64,000 nt of DNA from positions 1,724,022 to 1,788,021 of the forward strand of contig NZ_JAHXZN010000001.1 in assembly GCF_019429485.1 (NCBI RefSeq), given 5' to 3'. Both the position numbers and the translations under genes were made by a program. The first letter of the stretch is position 1. Each line of letters begins with the position of its first letter. The notes beneath the pieces are model-generated. The model was not told the origin of the DNA, made no database searches, and was given only the letters and a program-made list of their open reading frames with translations. Source of the DNA: Sphingomonas citri (GTDB taxonomy: Bacteria > Pseudomonadota > Alphaproteobacteria > Sphingomonadales > Sphingomonadaceae). This document shows positions 10,521 through 19,391 of the stretch, in pieces.

Positions 10521-11611
10521 GCGCCTTCTTCCCCTCACGCACCGTCGCCATCTACATGGCTCGGCTGTTCCTCACGCGCACCTTCGGCATCCTGTTCGGG
10601 CTGGTGCTGGTGCTGCAGACGCTCGACCTCTTGAGCGAGAGCGGGCGGATCCTGGGCACCGCGGGCAACGGTGACGCCGAGGTGTGGCGCTACGTCTCGC
10701 TGCGCGCGCCGCAGATCATCTCCACCTTCCTGCCCTTCTCGGTGCTGCTCGGCACCGTGCTGACGCTGATCACGATGAACGCCAACAGCGAGGTGGTGGC
10801 GCTCAAGGCCTCGGGGCTGTCGGCGCACCAGGTGCTGGCGCCGCTGGTGATCGCGAGCGTCGGCATCGCGCTCGTCACCTTCGCGTTCAACGACCGCATC
10901 GTCAGCCGCGCCACCGCCGAGCTGAGCGCGTGGCAGAAGGTCAATTACGGCGCGATGCCGCTCGACCGCGGCGACCGTGCCAACGTCTGGGTACGCGCCG
11001 ACAACAACCTGATCTCGGCGGACCGGATCAGCGGGCGCGGCGAGGCGGCGCGGCTCGGCGGTATCACCGTGTACGAGCGCAACCCCGACGGCGGGCTGCG
11101 CGGACTGATCACCGCACCCAACGGCCTGCGCCAAGGCGACGGTTGGAAGGTATGGCCGGCCAAGCGCTTCGACGTCGCCTCGGGCGCGCTCACCTCGCTC
11201 GGCACGGTCGTGGTGGCGCGCGGCGTCACCCCCGACCAGTTCACGCTGGCCAACGTCGACGGCGACGCGCTGTCGTTCACCGGGCTGCGCGCCGCGATCT
11301 CCGACCTGGAGGAGGCGGGGCGGCCGACCAAGTCGCTCGAGGGCGTGCTGTGGCACAAGCTCTCCGGCCCGCTGTCCTCGGTGCTGATGCCGCTGCTCGG
11401 CGCGGTGGCGGCGTTCGGCATCGCACGATCGGGCGCGCTGTTCGTCCGCGCGGTGATCGGCATGGCGCTCGGTTTCGCCTATTTCATGGCGGACAAGTTC
11501 GCGTTGGCGATGGGCAATCTCGGCGCCTACCCGCCCTTCCTCGCCGCCTGGGCGCCCTTTCTGCTGTTCCTGCTGATCGGCGAGGCGGTGCTGCTGCGGA
11601 CGGAGGAGTAA
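10517..11611 (+). CDS. lptG: LptG-family permease (lipid export ABC transporter membrane subunit)
   Basis: A 364-residue partner of LptF from GTG 10517 (GTGA overlap with the lptF stop). It has the same architecture: N-terminal helices with LFGLVLVLQTLDLL and STFLPFSVLLGTVLTLI, a periplasmic jellyroll with RVR-like strands (about 120-260), and C-terminal helices beginning at HKLSGPLSSVLMPLLG. Loops near EVVALKASGLS should contact the ATPase, as in the Lpt complex. Neither pepA upstream nor lptD/surA downstream is present. Instead a desaturase and a ceramide-synthase-like gene follow, which points to a sphingolipid substrate. Confidence 0.92.
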   Translation: MSAFFPSRTVAIYMARLFLTRTFGILFGLVLVLQTLDLLSESGRILGTAGNGDAEVWRYVSLRAPQIISTFLPFSVLLGTVLTLITMNANSEVVALKASGLSAHQVLAPLVIASVGIALVTFAFNDRIVSRATAELSAWQKVNYGAMPLDRGDRANVWVRADNNLISADRISGRGEAARLGGITVYERNPDGGLRGLITAPNGLRQGDGWKVWPAKRFDVASGALTSLGTVVVARGVTPDQFTLANVDGDALSFTGLRAAISDLEEAGRPTKSLEGVLWHKLSGPLSSVLMPLLGAVAAFGIARSGALFVRAVIGMALGFAYFMADKFALAMGNLGAYPPFLAAWAPFLLFLLIGEAVLLRTEE

Positions 11612-11744
11612 GAGGCGCGGTCGCTGCCCCGTGCTCCTGCGCACGCTGGAGTGGGGGGCGGCGGACGTTGACCTTCGTGGCGCTGGGTTCCTGCGTCCGC
11701 AGGAACACGATCGAGGGCGGCGAGGCCGTCATCTCACCACTGCC

Positions 11745-11838
11745 GTCATCCTGAACTTGCTTCAGGATCCACTGTCCCGGAGGCGCCGCGATCGGTGATG
11801 CTGGGGTCGGGTGGATCCTGAAACGAGTTCAGGATGAC
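11745..11838. repeat. Extragenic palindromic element (type A)
   Basis: Arms GTCATCCTGAAC(11745-) and GTTCAGGATGAC(-11838) each carry an inner GGATCC copy, making a long cruciform-like unit between lptG and the convergent desaturase gene. The remainder of the 278-bp gap (11612-11889) shows nothing else. It may double as a transcript end for both genes. Copies or half-copies lie at 15548, 19286 and 22743-22922. Confidence 0.75.
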
Positions 11839-11889
11839 GCCAGGCGGACGATCGGGAAGGATGCGGTAGGCAGCGCTGCCGCCTCTCCC

Positions 11890-12993
11890 TCAGCGACCCC
11901 GCATCGTCGCGGCGGCGAGCTTGCCCACCAGCCCCGGCAGCCCGGCGTAGTTCGCCTTGTGATAGGGCGAGTCCTGCTCGAGCACCTTGGAGATGCGCCG
12001 GTGCGCCTCCGCCAGCGCGTGATACGGCAGGCCTGGCAGCAGATGGTGCAGCGCATGGTAGCGCAGCCCCACCGGCGCCCACAGCACCGGCAGCAGCGCG
12101 GGCGGTGGCACGTTCACCGTGTCGAGATACTGGGCGGTGACGCTCATCGGCTCGCCCTCATTCTCCCACAGATGCGCCACCAGCGTGCGCACCTGGTTGA
12201 TCAGCGCTACGCCCGAGCCGACCGCCAGGAAGATAGCGAACGCCTTGAGCGATACCGCGCCCGTCGCCGTCAGCGCCAGCAGAGCGATCGCCCACAGCGA
12301 GGTGACGATCTCCCACCGCGTCCAGCGCGCCTTCTCCTCGCCCTGCGGCGCACGGCGACGGAAGTGCGGGTTGATCGACAGCGCCGAGTAGCGCGCCACC
12401 ACCGCCTCGCGCAGCCGCGGCGACAGCGCCGACAGCGGCGCCAGCAGCGCATAGCGGATCAGCAGCCCGATCGGCGCCAGCGCCGACACCAGGATGAAGA
12501 CCGGCAGGGTCCAGGGCCGCATCAACGCCAGCGGGAGATACTCGGGGTCCTCCGCCGTGCCGTAGCGTGTCTTGGCGTGGTGCAGGTTATGGACGCCCTC
12601 GTACATGAACGACGGGATCATCATCGGCACACCGATCAGCGCGTTCCAGCCGGCGCGGAAGCCCGGCACCGCGGCGTGCTTGATGTGGCTGATCTCGTGG
12701 ATCATGCTCATGCCGCGATACAGAGCCAGCACCGCGACGACCCCGGCGAGCACCGCCCAGCCGGTCGAGGCGACGGTCACCGCGACCGCGAGCGCGGCGT
12801 AGCCGACCACCGCCGAGCCGACCAGATCGGCCCAGTAGAGCGTGGGGCGCGGCTGCACGAGGTCGCGGGTGAGCTCGGCGGCGGCGCGCAGCATCGCCTT
12901 GTCGTCCGCGATCGCCGCCCGGTTGGCGACGGGTGCGGCAGCCGCGTTCTCGCCCCGGCTCTCGAAGGTCATCGTGTTCATGGCGCTGTTCAT
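11890..12993 (-). CDS. Membrane fatty acid desaturase / hydroxylase family protein
   Basis: A 367-residue integral membrane di-iron enzyme. Three histidine boxes are seen: HEISH, HNLHH and HALHH, between and after four hydrophobic segments. These are the signature of the membrane desaturase/hydroxylase superfamily; the precise reaction cannot be read from sequence. Lying between lptFG and the ceramide-synthase-like gene, it may modify the sphingoid base or the acyl chain of the ceramide (desaturation or hydroxylation). That is inference. It is divergent from the gene at 13102 with 108 bp between them. The start is ATG 12991-12993, with further Met codons close behind. Confidence 0.88.
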   Translation of the reverse strand: MNSAMNTMTFESRGENAAAAPVANRAAIADDKAMLRAAAELTRDLVQPRPTLYWADLVGSAVVGYAALAVAVTVASTGWAVLAGVVAVLALYRGMSMIHEISHIKHAAVPGFRAGWNALIGVPMMIPSFMYEGVHNLHHAKTRYGTAEDPEYLPLALMRPWTLPVFILVSALAPIGLLIRYALLAPLSALSPRLREAVVARYSALSINPHFRRRAPQGEEKARWTRWEIVTSLWAIALLALTATGAVSLKAFAIFLAVGSGVALINQVRTLVAHLWENEGEPMSVTAQYLDTVNVPPPALLPVLWAPVGLRYHALHHLLPGLPYHALAEAHRRISKVLEQDSPYHKANYAGLPGLVGKLAAATMRGR

Positions 12994-13101
12994 TGGCCCA
13001 ACATAGTGGCGACAGCGTGACCTTTACAGGACGCACGCACTCGCCGTTGCCAGTAAAAGCTCGCTCGCTATGATCGGTTTCTCCGTTTACGGGCGAGCGC
13101 C

Positions 13102-14253
13102 ATGTCCGATCTCTCCATCACCCCGGTCACTACCAAGAGCGAGCGCAAGGCGTTCGTCGATCTGCCCTTCCGCCTCTATGCCGACGATCCCCACTGGGTG
13201 CCGCCGCTGAAGGGCGAGGCGCTGGGACTGATCACGCCGGAGAAGAACGGCTGGTTCAGCCATGCCAAGGCGCAGCTCTTCCTGGCACGGCGTGACGGCC
13301 GCGTGGTCGGGCGCATCTCGGCGCATATCGACACGCTCGCGCTCGAGATGCCCGCGGCGCAGGGCTTTGGCCCCGGTGTCGGGCAGTGGGGGCTGATGGA
13401 CGCGGAGGACGAGGACATCTTCCGCACGCTGCTGGCGCGCGCCGAGGCGTGGCTGCGCGAGCAGGGCATGGTGCGCGCGCTCGGGCCGATCAGCATGTCG
13501 ATCTGGGAAGAGCCGGGGCTGCTGATCCAGGGCTTCGATCAGGCGCCCACGGTGATGATGGGGCACCACAAGCCGGTCTATCGCGAGTGGATCGAGCGCG
13601 CTGGCTACCGACCCGTGAAGCAGCTGGTCACCTACGAGCTCGACATCACGCAGGAATTCCCGCCGATCGTGAAGCGGATCATCCGCTCGGGCGAGAACAA
13701 CAAGAGCATCGTCGTGCGCGAGGTGAACAAGAAGCGCTTCGACGAGGAAGCCGCGATCATCCTCGAGATCCTCAACGACGCCTGGTCGGATAACTGGGGC
13801 TTCGTGCCGCTCACCCCGCCCGAGATCAAGGACGTGGGCGTCAAGCTCAAGCCGATCGTGTTCAACGACCTGATCCGCATCGCCGAGGTCGACGGCCGGC
13901 CGGTCGCGTTCATGATCACCTTGCCCGACCTCAACGAGGCGATCCGCCCGCTAAACGGCAGCCTGCTCCCGTTCGGCTGGGCAAAGCTGCTCCTGTGGCT
14001 GCGCAAGCCGCGCGTCCGCACGATGCGCGTGCCGCTGATGGGTGTGCGCAAGGAGCTTCAATCGTCGCGGCTGGCCAGCCAGCTCGCCTTCATGATGATC
14101 GAGGCGATCCGCAAGGCGTCGGTGGCGAACTATGGCGCCTCGCGCGGCGAGATCGGCTGGATCCTCGACGACAATCAGGGGATGAACTCGATCGCCACCG
14201 CGATCGAGAGCCAGGTCAACAAGGTCTATCAGGTCTACGAGCGGACGCTCTGA
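13102..14253 (+). CDS. GNAT-fold acyltransferase, bacterial ceramide synthase (bCerS) candidate
   Basis: A 383-residue cytosolic protein. The N-terminal segment FRLYADDPHWVPPL and the central KAQLFLARRDGRVVGRISAH fit the GNAT fold. A second half (about 190-383) carries NDAWSDNWGFVPLT and a C-terminal GWILDDNQGMNSIATAIE. In Caulobacter a GNAT-annotated protein of this kind encoded near spt adds the second acyl chain to make ceramide (bCerS). Location 6 kb from spt within a sphingolipid neighbourhood supports the same role. No signal peptide or membrane helix is visible, consistent with a cytoplasmic enzyme. Homology to bCerS is from memory, not an alignment. Confidence 0.75.
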   Translation: MSDLSITPVTTKSERKAFVDLPFRLYADDPHWVPPLKGEALGLITPEKNGWFSHAKAQLFLARRDGRVVGRISAHIDTLALEMPAAQGFGPGVGQWGLMDAEDEDIFRTLLARAEAWLREQGMVRALGPISMSIWEEPGLLIQGFDQAPTVMMGHHKPVYREWIERAGYRPVKQLVTYELDITQEFPPIVKRIIRSGENNKSIVVREVNKKRFDEEAAIILEILNDAWSDNWGFVPLTPPEIKDVGVKLKPIVFNDLIRIAEVDGRPVAFMITLPDLNEAIRPLNGSLLPFGWAKLLLWLRKPRVRTMRVPLMGVRKELQSSRLASQLAFMMIEAIRKASVANYGASRGEIGWILDDNQGMNSIATAIESQVNKVYQVYERTL

Positions 14254-14327
14254 TCCGGGGGAGCCGGCGGCGCCGCGCGCCTCGGCCGGCGCGGCGCCGC
14301 TCCCTCCCGTCCGCCCGCTGGCGGCCG

Positions 14328-14591
14328 TCACAGCTTCTCGGGAACCTTGACGCCCAGGTCCTTCCACTCGGCGCGCGTGTGGCAGACGCGTTGGATGATG
14401 TGCGAGCCGGTCGCCTCGGTGTTGTAGCAATAGCGCGTGTTGGGGGTGCGGGCCTTGACGCCGCCCTCGGCCGGGGTCGCGACGGCGGCGGCGCTCGTGG
14501 TGGTGGCGGCTGCCGCCGGGCTGGTCGGCTCGGCCTGCGCGGGCGCGACGAGGACCAGGCTGGTGAGCGCGGCGACGATGGTGGCGTTCAT
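14328..14591 (-). CDS. Small secreted Cys-pair protein (sphingomonad family)
   Basis: An 87-residue product. A signal peptide ends APAQA (residue 20), an Ala/Thr/Pro linker follows, and then a compact motif YCYNTEATGSHIIQRVCHTR with two Cys residues that could form a disulfide. Small sphingomonad proteins with this TGSxxxxRxC pattern are common and have no known function. GGGAGA lies eight bases upstream of the ATG at 14591, which fixes the start over an upstream in-frame Met. Confidence 0.7.
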   Translation of the reverse strand: MNATIVAALTSLVLVAPAQAEPTSPAAAATTTSAAAVATPAEGGVKARTPNTRYCYNTEATGSHIIQRVCHTRAEWKDLGVKVPEKL

Positions 14592-14866
14592 GGCAGTGTC
14601 TCCCTGCCCCGTTGATCGGGGACGCCAAGTGCTTTGCAGGCACCGTGCCAATCGACTATTTCACCCTATTTTGAGGGACTTACGGACTTCATCCATTCTG
14701 CGCAGCCAGGGCCGCCGCCGACATCCGGCGAATTTCGCCAGAAGATGGCGAGCCCTTGTGGATGGGCGCGACGACCCCATCTCGTAGGCACTGTCCAGAT
14801 CTGACCACGCGAGCCTGGATAGCTGAGAGACCGAACGCGCTCCCGCTTGCACGCAGGGAGACCGAC

Positions 14867-15043
14867 ATGGACCTCAACGAACTCTACTCACGCCACCAGA
14901 TATCGATCGCTCGCGCCTCGGATGCCGCCAGCGCGAGCGGCCGCGACGCTTACCGGATCTGCGCGAAGGGCTATGCCGCGCGGATCGCCGACGTGCAGTG
15001 GCTCGCCGGCGTCGTCCGCCCGACCGTGGTGGTTGGCGCGTGA
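14867..15043 (+). CDS. Small uncharacterised sphingomonad protein (58 residues)
   Basis: It begins MDLNELYSRHQISIARAS. A MDLN-x-L-xxxHQ opening is, to my memory, typical of a short sphingomonad-restricted protein family of unknown role. CAGGGAG lies eight bases upstream. Its stop overlaps the GTG start of the next gene (GTGA), so the two form a coupled pair. No signal peptide or membrane helix is present. Confidence 0.65.
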   Translation: MDLNELYSRHQISIARASDAASASGRDAYRICAKGYAARIADVQWLAGVVRPTVVVGA

Positions 15044-15315
15044 GCGACGAGCCGCAACCCGCCCCGCGCCCGCCGCGCCGCCCCTATTTCCGCCCGGCCA
15101 GCAGCGTCCCCAAGCTGTCACCCGAAAGCGCGGCGCGCGAGAGCCAGGTGGTTCGCGCCGCGACCGAGCGGCTCGGCCTCGCGGGCGCGATGGCCTTTCT
15201 CAACGCCGATGTCGGGCTGGGGGCTCGCCCGCTCAAGCTCGCCGCGGCGAGCGACGAGGGCGCGCGGCAGGTGCTCGATCTGATCGCGCTGCAGCAGCCG
15301 GACGGCGCTGCCTAG
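15040..15315 (+). CDS. DUF2384 / MbcA-ParS antitoxin-like C-terminal domain protein
   Basis: A 91-residue protein. The Pro/Arg-rich N-terminus is probably disordered. Residues about 50-88 (LGLAGAMAFLNADVGLGARP then LKLAAASDEGARQVLDL) resemble the toxin-binding domain of Xre/MbcA/ParS antitoxins. The usual N-terminal DNA-binding Xre part is absent, and no RES-domain toxin gene is adjacent; the coupled upstream gene encodes only a 58-residue protein. It could therefore be a domesticated antitoxin-like fold with another role. Confidence 0.55.
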   Translation: MSDEPQPAPRPPRRPYFRPASSVPKLSPESAARESQVVRAATERLGLAGAMAFLNADVGLGARPLKLAAASDEGARQVLDLIALQQPDGAA

Positions 15316-15547
15316 CGACCGATCCACCGGAGCCGCAACGTGCTCCCGCGCACGCGGGAGGCCGAAGCGGCAAGTGGCTACGTTGATAACTCTGGGCTTC
15401 GGCGTTTACCGGAGCTCACCGTGGGTGCAGATCAGGCCGATCAGTTCCTCGGTTGAGCGCGCCGCTTCACTTCACAAGGCGACTTCCTGAATGCTCTAGG
15501 GGGCCAACGCGCCGATCCAACAGCGGCCGCGAGGTGTGCGGATCAGC

Positions 15548-15574
15548 GGATCCTGGGACAAGCTCAGGATGACG
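15548..15574. repeat. Half-copy of type A extragenic palindrome
   Basis: GGATCCTGGGACAAGCTCAG plus the terminal GATGAC matches the right arm of the type A palindrome at 11745-11838. The rest of the 291-bp gap 15316-15606 shows no gene or other clear signal. Confidence 0.6.
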
Positions 15575-15606
15575 CCAGAGGAGGAGGAGCGGTCCGCCCC
15601 TTGTGC

Positions 15607-16416
15607 TCAGAACAGGAACGCGCCGCCCAACACCAGCCGTGCGTCGGGCGAGTCATGATTCAGACCCGCGACCGCGAGCAGGTCGATCTGCGTCCGCTTG
15701 GTCGGCTGCCACGCCAGCGACCCCGCCGCGAGCGTCTGCGTGACATGGCCTGCGGGATCGTCGTCGCGCTCGACCGAGAACTCCGCCACCGCGGTGAGGC
15801 TGTCGGTCAGCGCATAGCCGAGGCCGACGACGCCGCTCGCGTCGAAATGCCGCCCGCCGCCCTCCTCGTTGGCCGCCGCCGTGGCGCGACCGGTGAAGTC
15901 GAGGCTCCACTTGTCGTTCATCTGCCAATAGACCGGCGCGATCACCCCCGCCGACCAGTCGCCGTCGCCGATTCCGCTGCGGCCGGTCGGTAGAGTGACA
16001 TAGGGCTGAATCGCGGACGACAGGGCGCGGCCGTCAGGGTGACTCAGCGCGTAGCGATAGCCGATCGTCGTGTCGCCAACTCCCCACTTTCGTGAGACGG
16101 CGCCGGTCACCTTGTCGCGCGTGCGCAGCGTGCCCAGCGGCGTGAACTCGACCTGCAGCTCGCTGTCCCGCGTCACGCCGAACCGCGCGGTGACGTCGCC
16201 GAACAATGTGAGGTCTTCGCGCGAGTCGCCGCTGTCGTCGCGCTGCCAGTCCACGCCCGAGAGTTCGACCTGCACCTGCCCCGGCATGGTGACGCAGCCG
16301 CTCGCACCGAGTGACGGCCGGTTAGGGCAGAACCGCTCGGTGACCGGATCGTCCTGCGCGATCGCGGGCGCGGCCACCAGCAGCAGCCCGGCGGCGAACA
16401 GGCCGGCGCGCATCAT
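15607..16416 (-). CDS. Outer-membrane beta-barrel, Phenol_MetA_deg-type 'transporter' family
   Basis: A 269-residue protein with a signal peptide (MMRAGLFAAGLLLVAAPAIA) and then alternating amphipathic strands (VQVELSGVDWQR, SELQVEFTPL, YRYALSHPDG, KRTQIDLLAVAGLN), ending in the C-terminal aromatic GGAFLF expected of an outer-membrane barrel. It resembles the family annotated as phenol-degradation meta-pathway outer-membrane protein, often without proven substrate. The ATGATG start overlaps the xthA stop, so it is translated downstream of xthA. Cys residues at the N-terminus of the mature protein (CPNRPSLGASGC) are unusual. Confidence 0.7.
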   Translation of the reverse strand: MMRAGLFAAGLLLVAAPAIAQDDPVTERFCPNRPSLGASGCVTMPGQVQVELSGVDWQRDDSGDSREDLTLFGDVTARFGVTRDSELQVEFTPLGTLRTRDKVTGAVSRKWGVGDTTIGYRYALSHPDGRALSSAIQPYVTLPTGRSGIGDGDWSAGVIAPVYWQMNDKWSLDFTGRATAAANEEGGGRHFDASGVVGLGYALTDSLTAVAEFSVERDDDPAGHVTQTLAAGSLAWQPTKRTQIDLLAVAGLNHDSPDARLVLGGAFLF

Positions 16417-17183
16417 CGCAGCCGCACCCAGGTCGGCGCGTGGTCGCTCGCTTTCTCCCGGCCGCGATACTCCTTGTCGACGCCGGCCTCGACCAGCCGG
16501 TCGGCCACCGCCGGGCTGAGCAGCAGGTGATCGATGCGGAAGCCCGCGTCGCGCTGCCACGCACCTGCCTGATAGTCCCAGAAGGTCCAGACGCCGCCGC
16601 GCGGGTGGCGGGCGCGCAGCGCGTCGGTCCACCCCTGCGCGACCAGCGCGCGATAGCCCTGGCGGCTCTCGGGCTGCATCAGCGCGTCGCTCGCCATCGC
16701 GCGCACGGAGAAGACGTCATCGTCATTGGGAATGACATTATAGTCGCCCGCCAGCACCGCGGGCACTTCGCTGGCGAGAAGCTGCGCCGCGCGCGCACGC
16801 AGCCGCTCGATCCAGCGCAGCTTATAGTCGAACTTGGGGCCGGGCTGGGGATTGCCGTTGGGCAGATAGATCGACGCCACCGTCAGCCCGGCGACGTCGC
16901 ACTCGAGGTAGCGGCTGTGCTCGTCGTCGGGCTCGCCTTCCAGCCCGCGCTGGCGCTCCACCGGATCGGCACCGCGCGCGAGCACCGCGACGCCGTTGAA
17001 GCCCTTCTGCCCGTGCCACACCGCGCCATAGCCTGCGGCGCGCACCTCCGCCTCGGGGAAGGTCTCGTCGCTCGACTTGAGCTCCTGGAGGCACACCACA
17101 TCGGGCTGCGCCTCCTCGAGATACTCGAGCAGCCGCGGCAGCCGCGCCTTGATGCCGTTGACGTTGTAGGTGACGATCTTCAC
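16413..17183 (-). CDS. xthA: Exodeoxyribonuclease III
   Basis: A 256-residue AP endonuclease/3'-phosphodiesterase of base-excision repair. Exo-endo-phosphatase motifs are intact: Asn7 (TYNVNGIKARL), Glu34 (LQELK), Asp147/Asn149 (AGDYNVIP) and the catalytic pair Asp247/His248 (KASDHAP). The GTG at 17183 is chosen because it gives the standard VKIVTYNVNG opening; longer in-frame extensions run through low-complexity sequence. It is followed by a four-base overlap with an outer-membrane protein gene. Confidence 0.95.
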   Translation of the reverse strand: MKIVTYNVNGIKARLPRLLEYLEEAQPDVVCLQELKSSDETFPEAEVRAAGYGAVWHGQKGFNGVAVLARGADPVERQRGLEGEPDDEHSRYLECDVAGLTVASIYLPNGNPQPGPKFDYKLRWIERLRARAAQLLASEVPAVLAGDYNVIPNDDDVFSVRAMASDALMQPESRQGYRALVAQGWTDALRARHPRGGVWTFWDYQAGAWQRDAGFRIDHLLLSPAVADRLVEAGVDKEYRGREKASDHAPTWVRLR

Positions 17184-17233
17184 CCGCGACGGTCTATCGC
17201 GCCGCGTGGGCTTTGTCTCGCCCCGCGCGCGTC

Positions 17234-17572
17234 TTAGACCGAGAAGCTGGTGCCGCAGCCGCAGCCGCTGGCGGCCTGCGGGTTCTCCACCTTGAAGGAG
17301 GCGCCGCCGAGCGACTCGACATAGTCGACGCTGGCGCCGCGGACGAGATCGAGGCTGACGTCGTCGACCACCAGCCGCACGCCGTCGGTCTCCACCACGA
17401 GGTCGCTCGCCTCGGGCGCATCGGCGAAGCCGAAGCGGTACTGGAATCCCGAGCAGCCGCCGCCCTCGACGGCGAGGCGCAGGATCGCGGGCTTGTTCTG
17501 CCGCGCCGCGATCGCCGCGACGCGCGCGGCGGCGGCGGGGGTGAGCGCGATAGCGGGTGCGAGCGTGGCCAT
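17234..17572 (-). CDS. erpA: A-type iron-sulfur carrier protein (ErpA/IscA family)
   Basis: A 112-residue HesB-fold protein that carries and delivers Fe-S clusters. The three cluster-binding cysteines are present: Cys40 (GGGCSGFQY), Cys104 and Cys106 (GCGCGTSFSV). Sub-type is uncertain; in alphaproteobacteria the stand-alone copy outside the suf operon is usually ErpA-like. It lies 50 bp upstream of xthA on the same strand, an arrangement often seen in sphingomonads, where dgt/argS may also adjoin (not here). Confidence 0.9.
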   Translation of the reverse strand: MATLAPAIALTPAAAARVAAIAARQNKPAILRLAVEGGGCSGFQYRFGFADAPEASDLVVETDGVRLVVDDVSLDLVRGASVDYVESLGGASFKVENPQAASGCGCGTSFSV

Positions 17573-17620
17573 GCGGGTAAGATAGGCGTGGGGGGCGGCG
17601 GGGGAAAGGGGGCGGGCGTT

Positions 17621-17717
17621 GCCGCTCCCTCTCCTTCAGGGAGGGCCGGGGTGGGCCTCCCCGCGAGTGAGTCGCATGCGGAAGCGCCCCACCCCTACCC
17701 CTTTCCTCAGAGGAGGG
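17621..17717. repeat. Extragenic palindromic element (type D)
   Basis: CTCCCTCTCCTTCAGGGAGG and GCCGGGGTGGG on the left pair loosely with GCCCCACCCC, CTTTCCTC and AGAGGAGGG on the right. It lies between the erpA start and the M23 peptidase terminator. It is the same sequence type as 40821-40922. Confidence 0.65.
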
Positions 17718-17738
17718 ATAAGCAGGCACTAACGAGAA

Positions 17739-17770
17739 AGGGCCGGCCCGCTCGGCGCGGCGCCGGCCCT
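17739..17770 (-). terminator. Terminator of the M23 peptidase gene
   Basis: AGGGCCGGC (17739-17747) pairs perfectly with GCCGGCCCT (17762-17770) across a 14-nt loop. On the minus strand the hairpin starts 20 bases after the M23 stop and is followed by CTTTCTCGTT, a U-rich tail. This is a plausible intrinsic terminator. Confidence 0.65.
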
Positions 17771-17790
17771 CCCCTCCTAAAGCGAAGCGA

Positions 17791-18924
17791 TCAGTCCTGC
17801 GGTGCGGGGCCCGAGGTCGACACCGGGATCTGGCCGACGGCGCGGTCCTGCGCGGCCATCAGATAGTCGGCGGTGGTCAGGAACGGCACCGGGTTGACCG
17901 CGTGCCCGTCGATCCGCACCTCATAGTGGAGGTGCGGGCCGGTCGAGCGCCCGGTCGACCCCATCAGCGCGATCAGCTGGCCGCGCTTCACGCGCGTGTT
18001 GTCGGAGACGAGGATCTTCGACAGGTGGCCGTAGCGCGTCGCGATGCCCTTGCCGTGGTTGATCTCGACCATGTTGCCGTAGCCGCCCTGGCGGCCGGCG
18101 TGGCTGATCACCCCGTCGGCGGTGGCGTAGATCGGCGTGCCGCTCGGACCGGGGATGTCGACGCCGGCGTGCATCGCCGCAGTACCGCGGAACGGGTCGC
18201 TGCGGATGCCGAAATTGCTGGTGAACTGCAGCTTCTGCACCGGCTGCACCGAGGGGATCGCGATCACGCCCTGCTCGAGCCGGTCGAGCTTCTTCCAGCT
18301 CATGAACAGCGAGCGGAACTGCTGGTCGGCGGCGAGATCGGCGCGCGCCTCGGCGCTGTTGGCCTCGACCAGCGGGCCGCCCATCGCGCTGCCACCCTTC
18401 GCCAGCCGCGCCGTGGAGATGCCCAGCTTGCGCACCGTCTTGGCGGTCGCGGCGTAGCGCTGGTCGAGCTCGCGCTGCGCCACCGCGGCGAGCTCGGCCT
18501 GGCGCGTCTCGACGCGCAGGAAGGGCTTGATCGTGTCGGCGGCGAGGCGGGTCGCGTCGGGATCGATCGCCAGCGTCGCGCGCGCCAGCTCGCGGCTCTC
18601 ACCCTCGCCGGTCAGCGCGGCGGCGAGCAGCGCCTGGCGCTGCTCGATGCGGCTGGCGTGGAGCTCGGCGGTGCGGCGGATGGTGGCGACCCGCGTCTGG
18701 AGCTGAGTGACCTTCTGCTCCATCTTGGCCAGCTTGCGCTCGCTGGTCGGCGCCGGCTTGAGCCCGGTCGCGACCGCGACCTGCTGGCTGGCGGCGACCG
18801 CGCCATAGCCGGCGAGGCCGAGGACCATCGCGGCGCCGCCGCGTGCCATCAGGCGGCGCGTGCCATAAGCGGCGCGCAGACGATCGAGCGGGCGCGCGGC
18901 CGGCGTAAGAGCGGTGTCGTTCAT
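17791..18924 (-). CDS. M23 family metallopeptidase, membrane-anchored
   Basis: A 377-residue protein. A transmembrane segment (about 30-47) and a coiled-coil region (about 60-110 and 140-165) precede the LytM/peptidase M23 domain. The domain has Zn ligands His252 and Asp256 (MHAGVDIPG) and the HLH pair at 331-333 (TGPHLHYEVRIDG), all intact, so it should be an active peptidoglycan DD-endopeptidase. The coiled coils suggest partnership with a division or growth complex. The start is ATG 18924 with GGGG seven bases upstream; an earlier in-frame Met adds 33 unlikely residues. Confidence 0.93.
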   Translation of the reverse strand: MNDTALTPAARPLDRLRAAYGTRRLMARGGAAMVLGLAGYGAVAASQQVAVATGLKPAPTSERKLAKMEQKVTQLQTRVATIRRTAELHASRIEQRQALLAAALTGEGESRELARATLAIDPDATRLAADTIKPFLRVETRQAELAAVAQRELDQRYAATAKTVRKLGISTARLAKGGSAMGGPLVEANSAEARADLAADQQFRSLFMSWKKLDRLEQGVIAIPSVQPVQKLQFTSNFGIRSDPFRGTAAMHAGVDIPGPSGTPIYATADGVISHAGRQGGYGNMVEINHGKGIATRYGHLSKILVSDNTRVKRGQLIALMGSTGRSTGPHLHYEVRIDGHAVNPVPFLTTADYLMAAQDRAVGQIPVSTSGPAPQD

Positions 18925-19285
18925 CGAACCCCAGATCAAAGACTGCGACCGGGCGGCGGGCTGCCGCGCGGTCTTCCCCTTTTCTCGAACTGCCGCCCCG
19001 GAGACGAAGCCTCCCGGGCACAAAGGTTTGTGACCCGAGCAGGGTTAATCGGGCAAGAGCAGCGGCGCGGCAGCGCGCCCGATCGACGGAGAGACGCGGC
19101 GAGTCGTTGTAATTCGCCGAGTCGAGTAGCCAGTGCTCGCGTGATTTACGTGAGTTGCGAGCGATTCCTGGTGGCGGATCGGCGCGAGTGACTGGCACAG
19201 GACGAGGAGTTTGCTCCGATGTGGAGCGATGGAGCGAGTTCGATTTCTGAGACGATTGAACGCGGCAGACGCAAGATAGGCCTCC

Positions 19286-19312
19286 GTCATCCCGAACCAA
19301 GTTCTGGATGAC
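19286..19312. repeat. Short inverted repeat in a 467-bp gene-free gap
   Basis: GTCATCC (19286-19292) and GGATGAC (19306-19312) form a miniature type A palindrome. The surrounding gap 18925-19391, between the start of the M23 gene and the end of bcp, shows no convincing coding region. It must contain the M23 promoter, which I cannot pinpoint. Confidence 0.6.
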
Positions 19313-19391
19313 GGTGGGGCTATGGACGACTTCGCCCTGCGCAGCGGCGCCCTGATCGCTCTAGCGACGTGCGGCCGCTCGGGCGCCCGCG

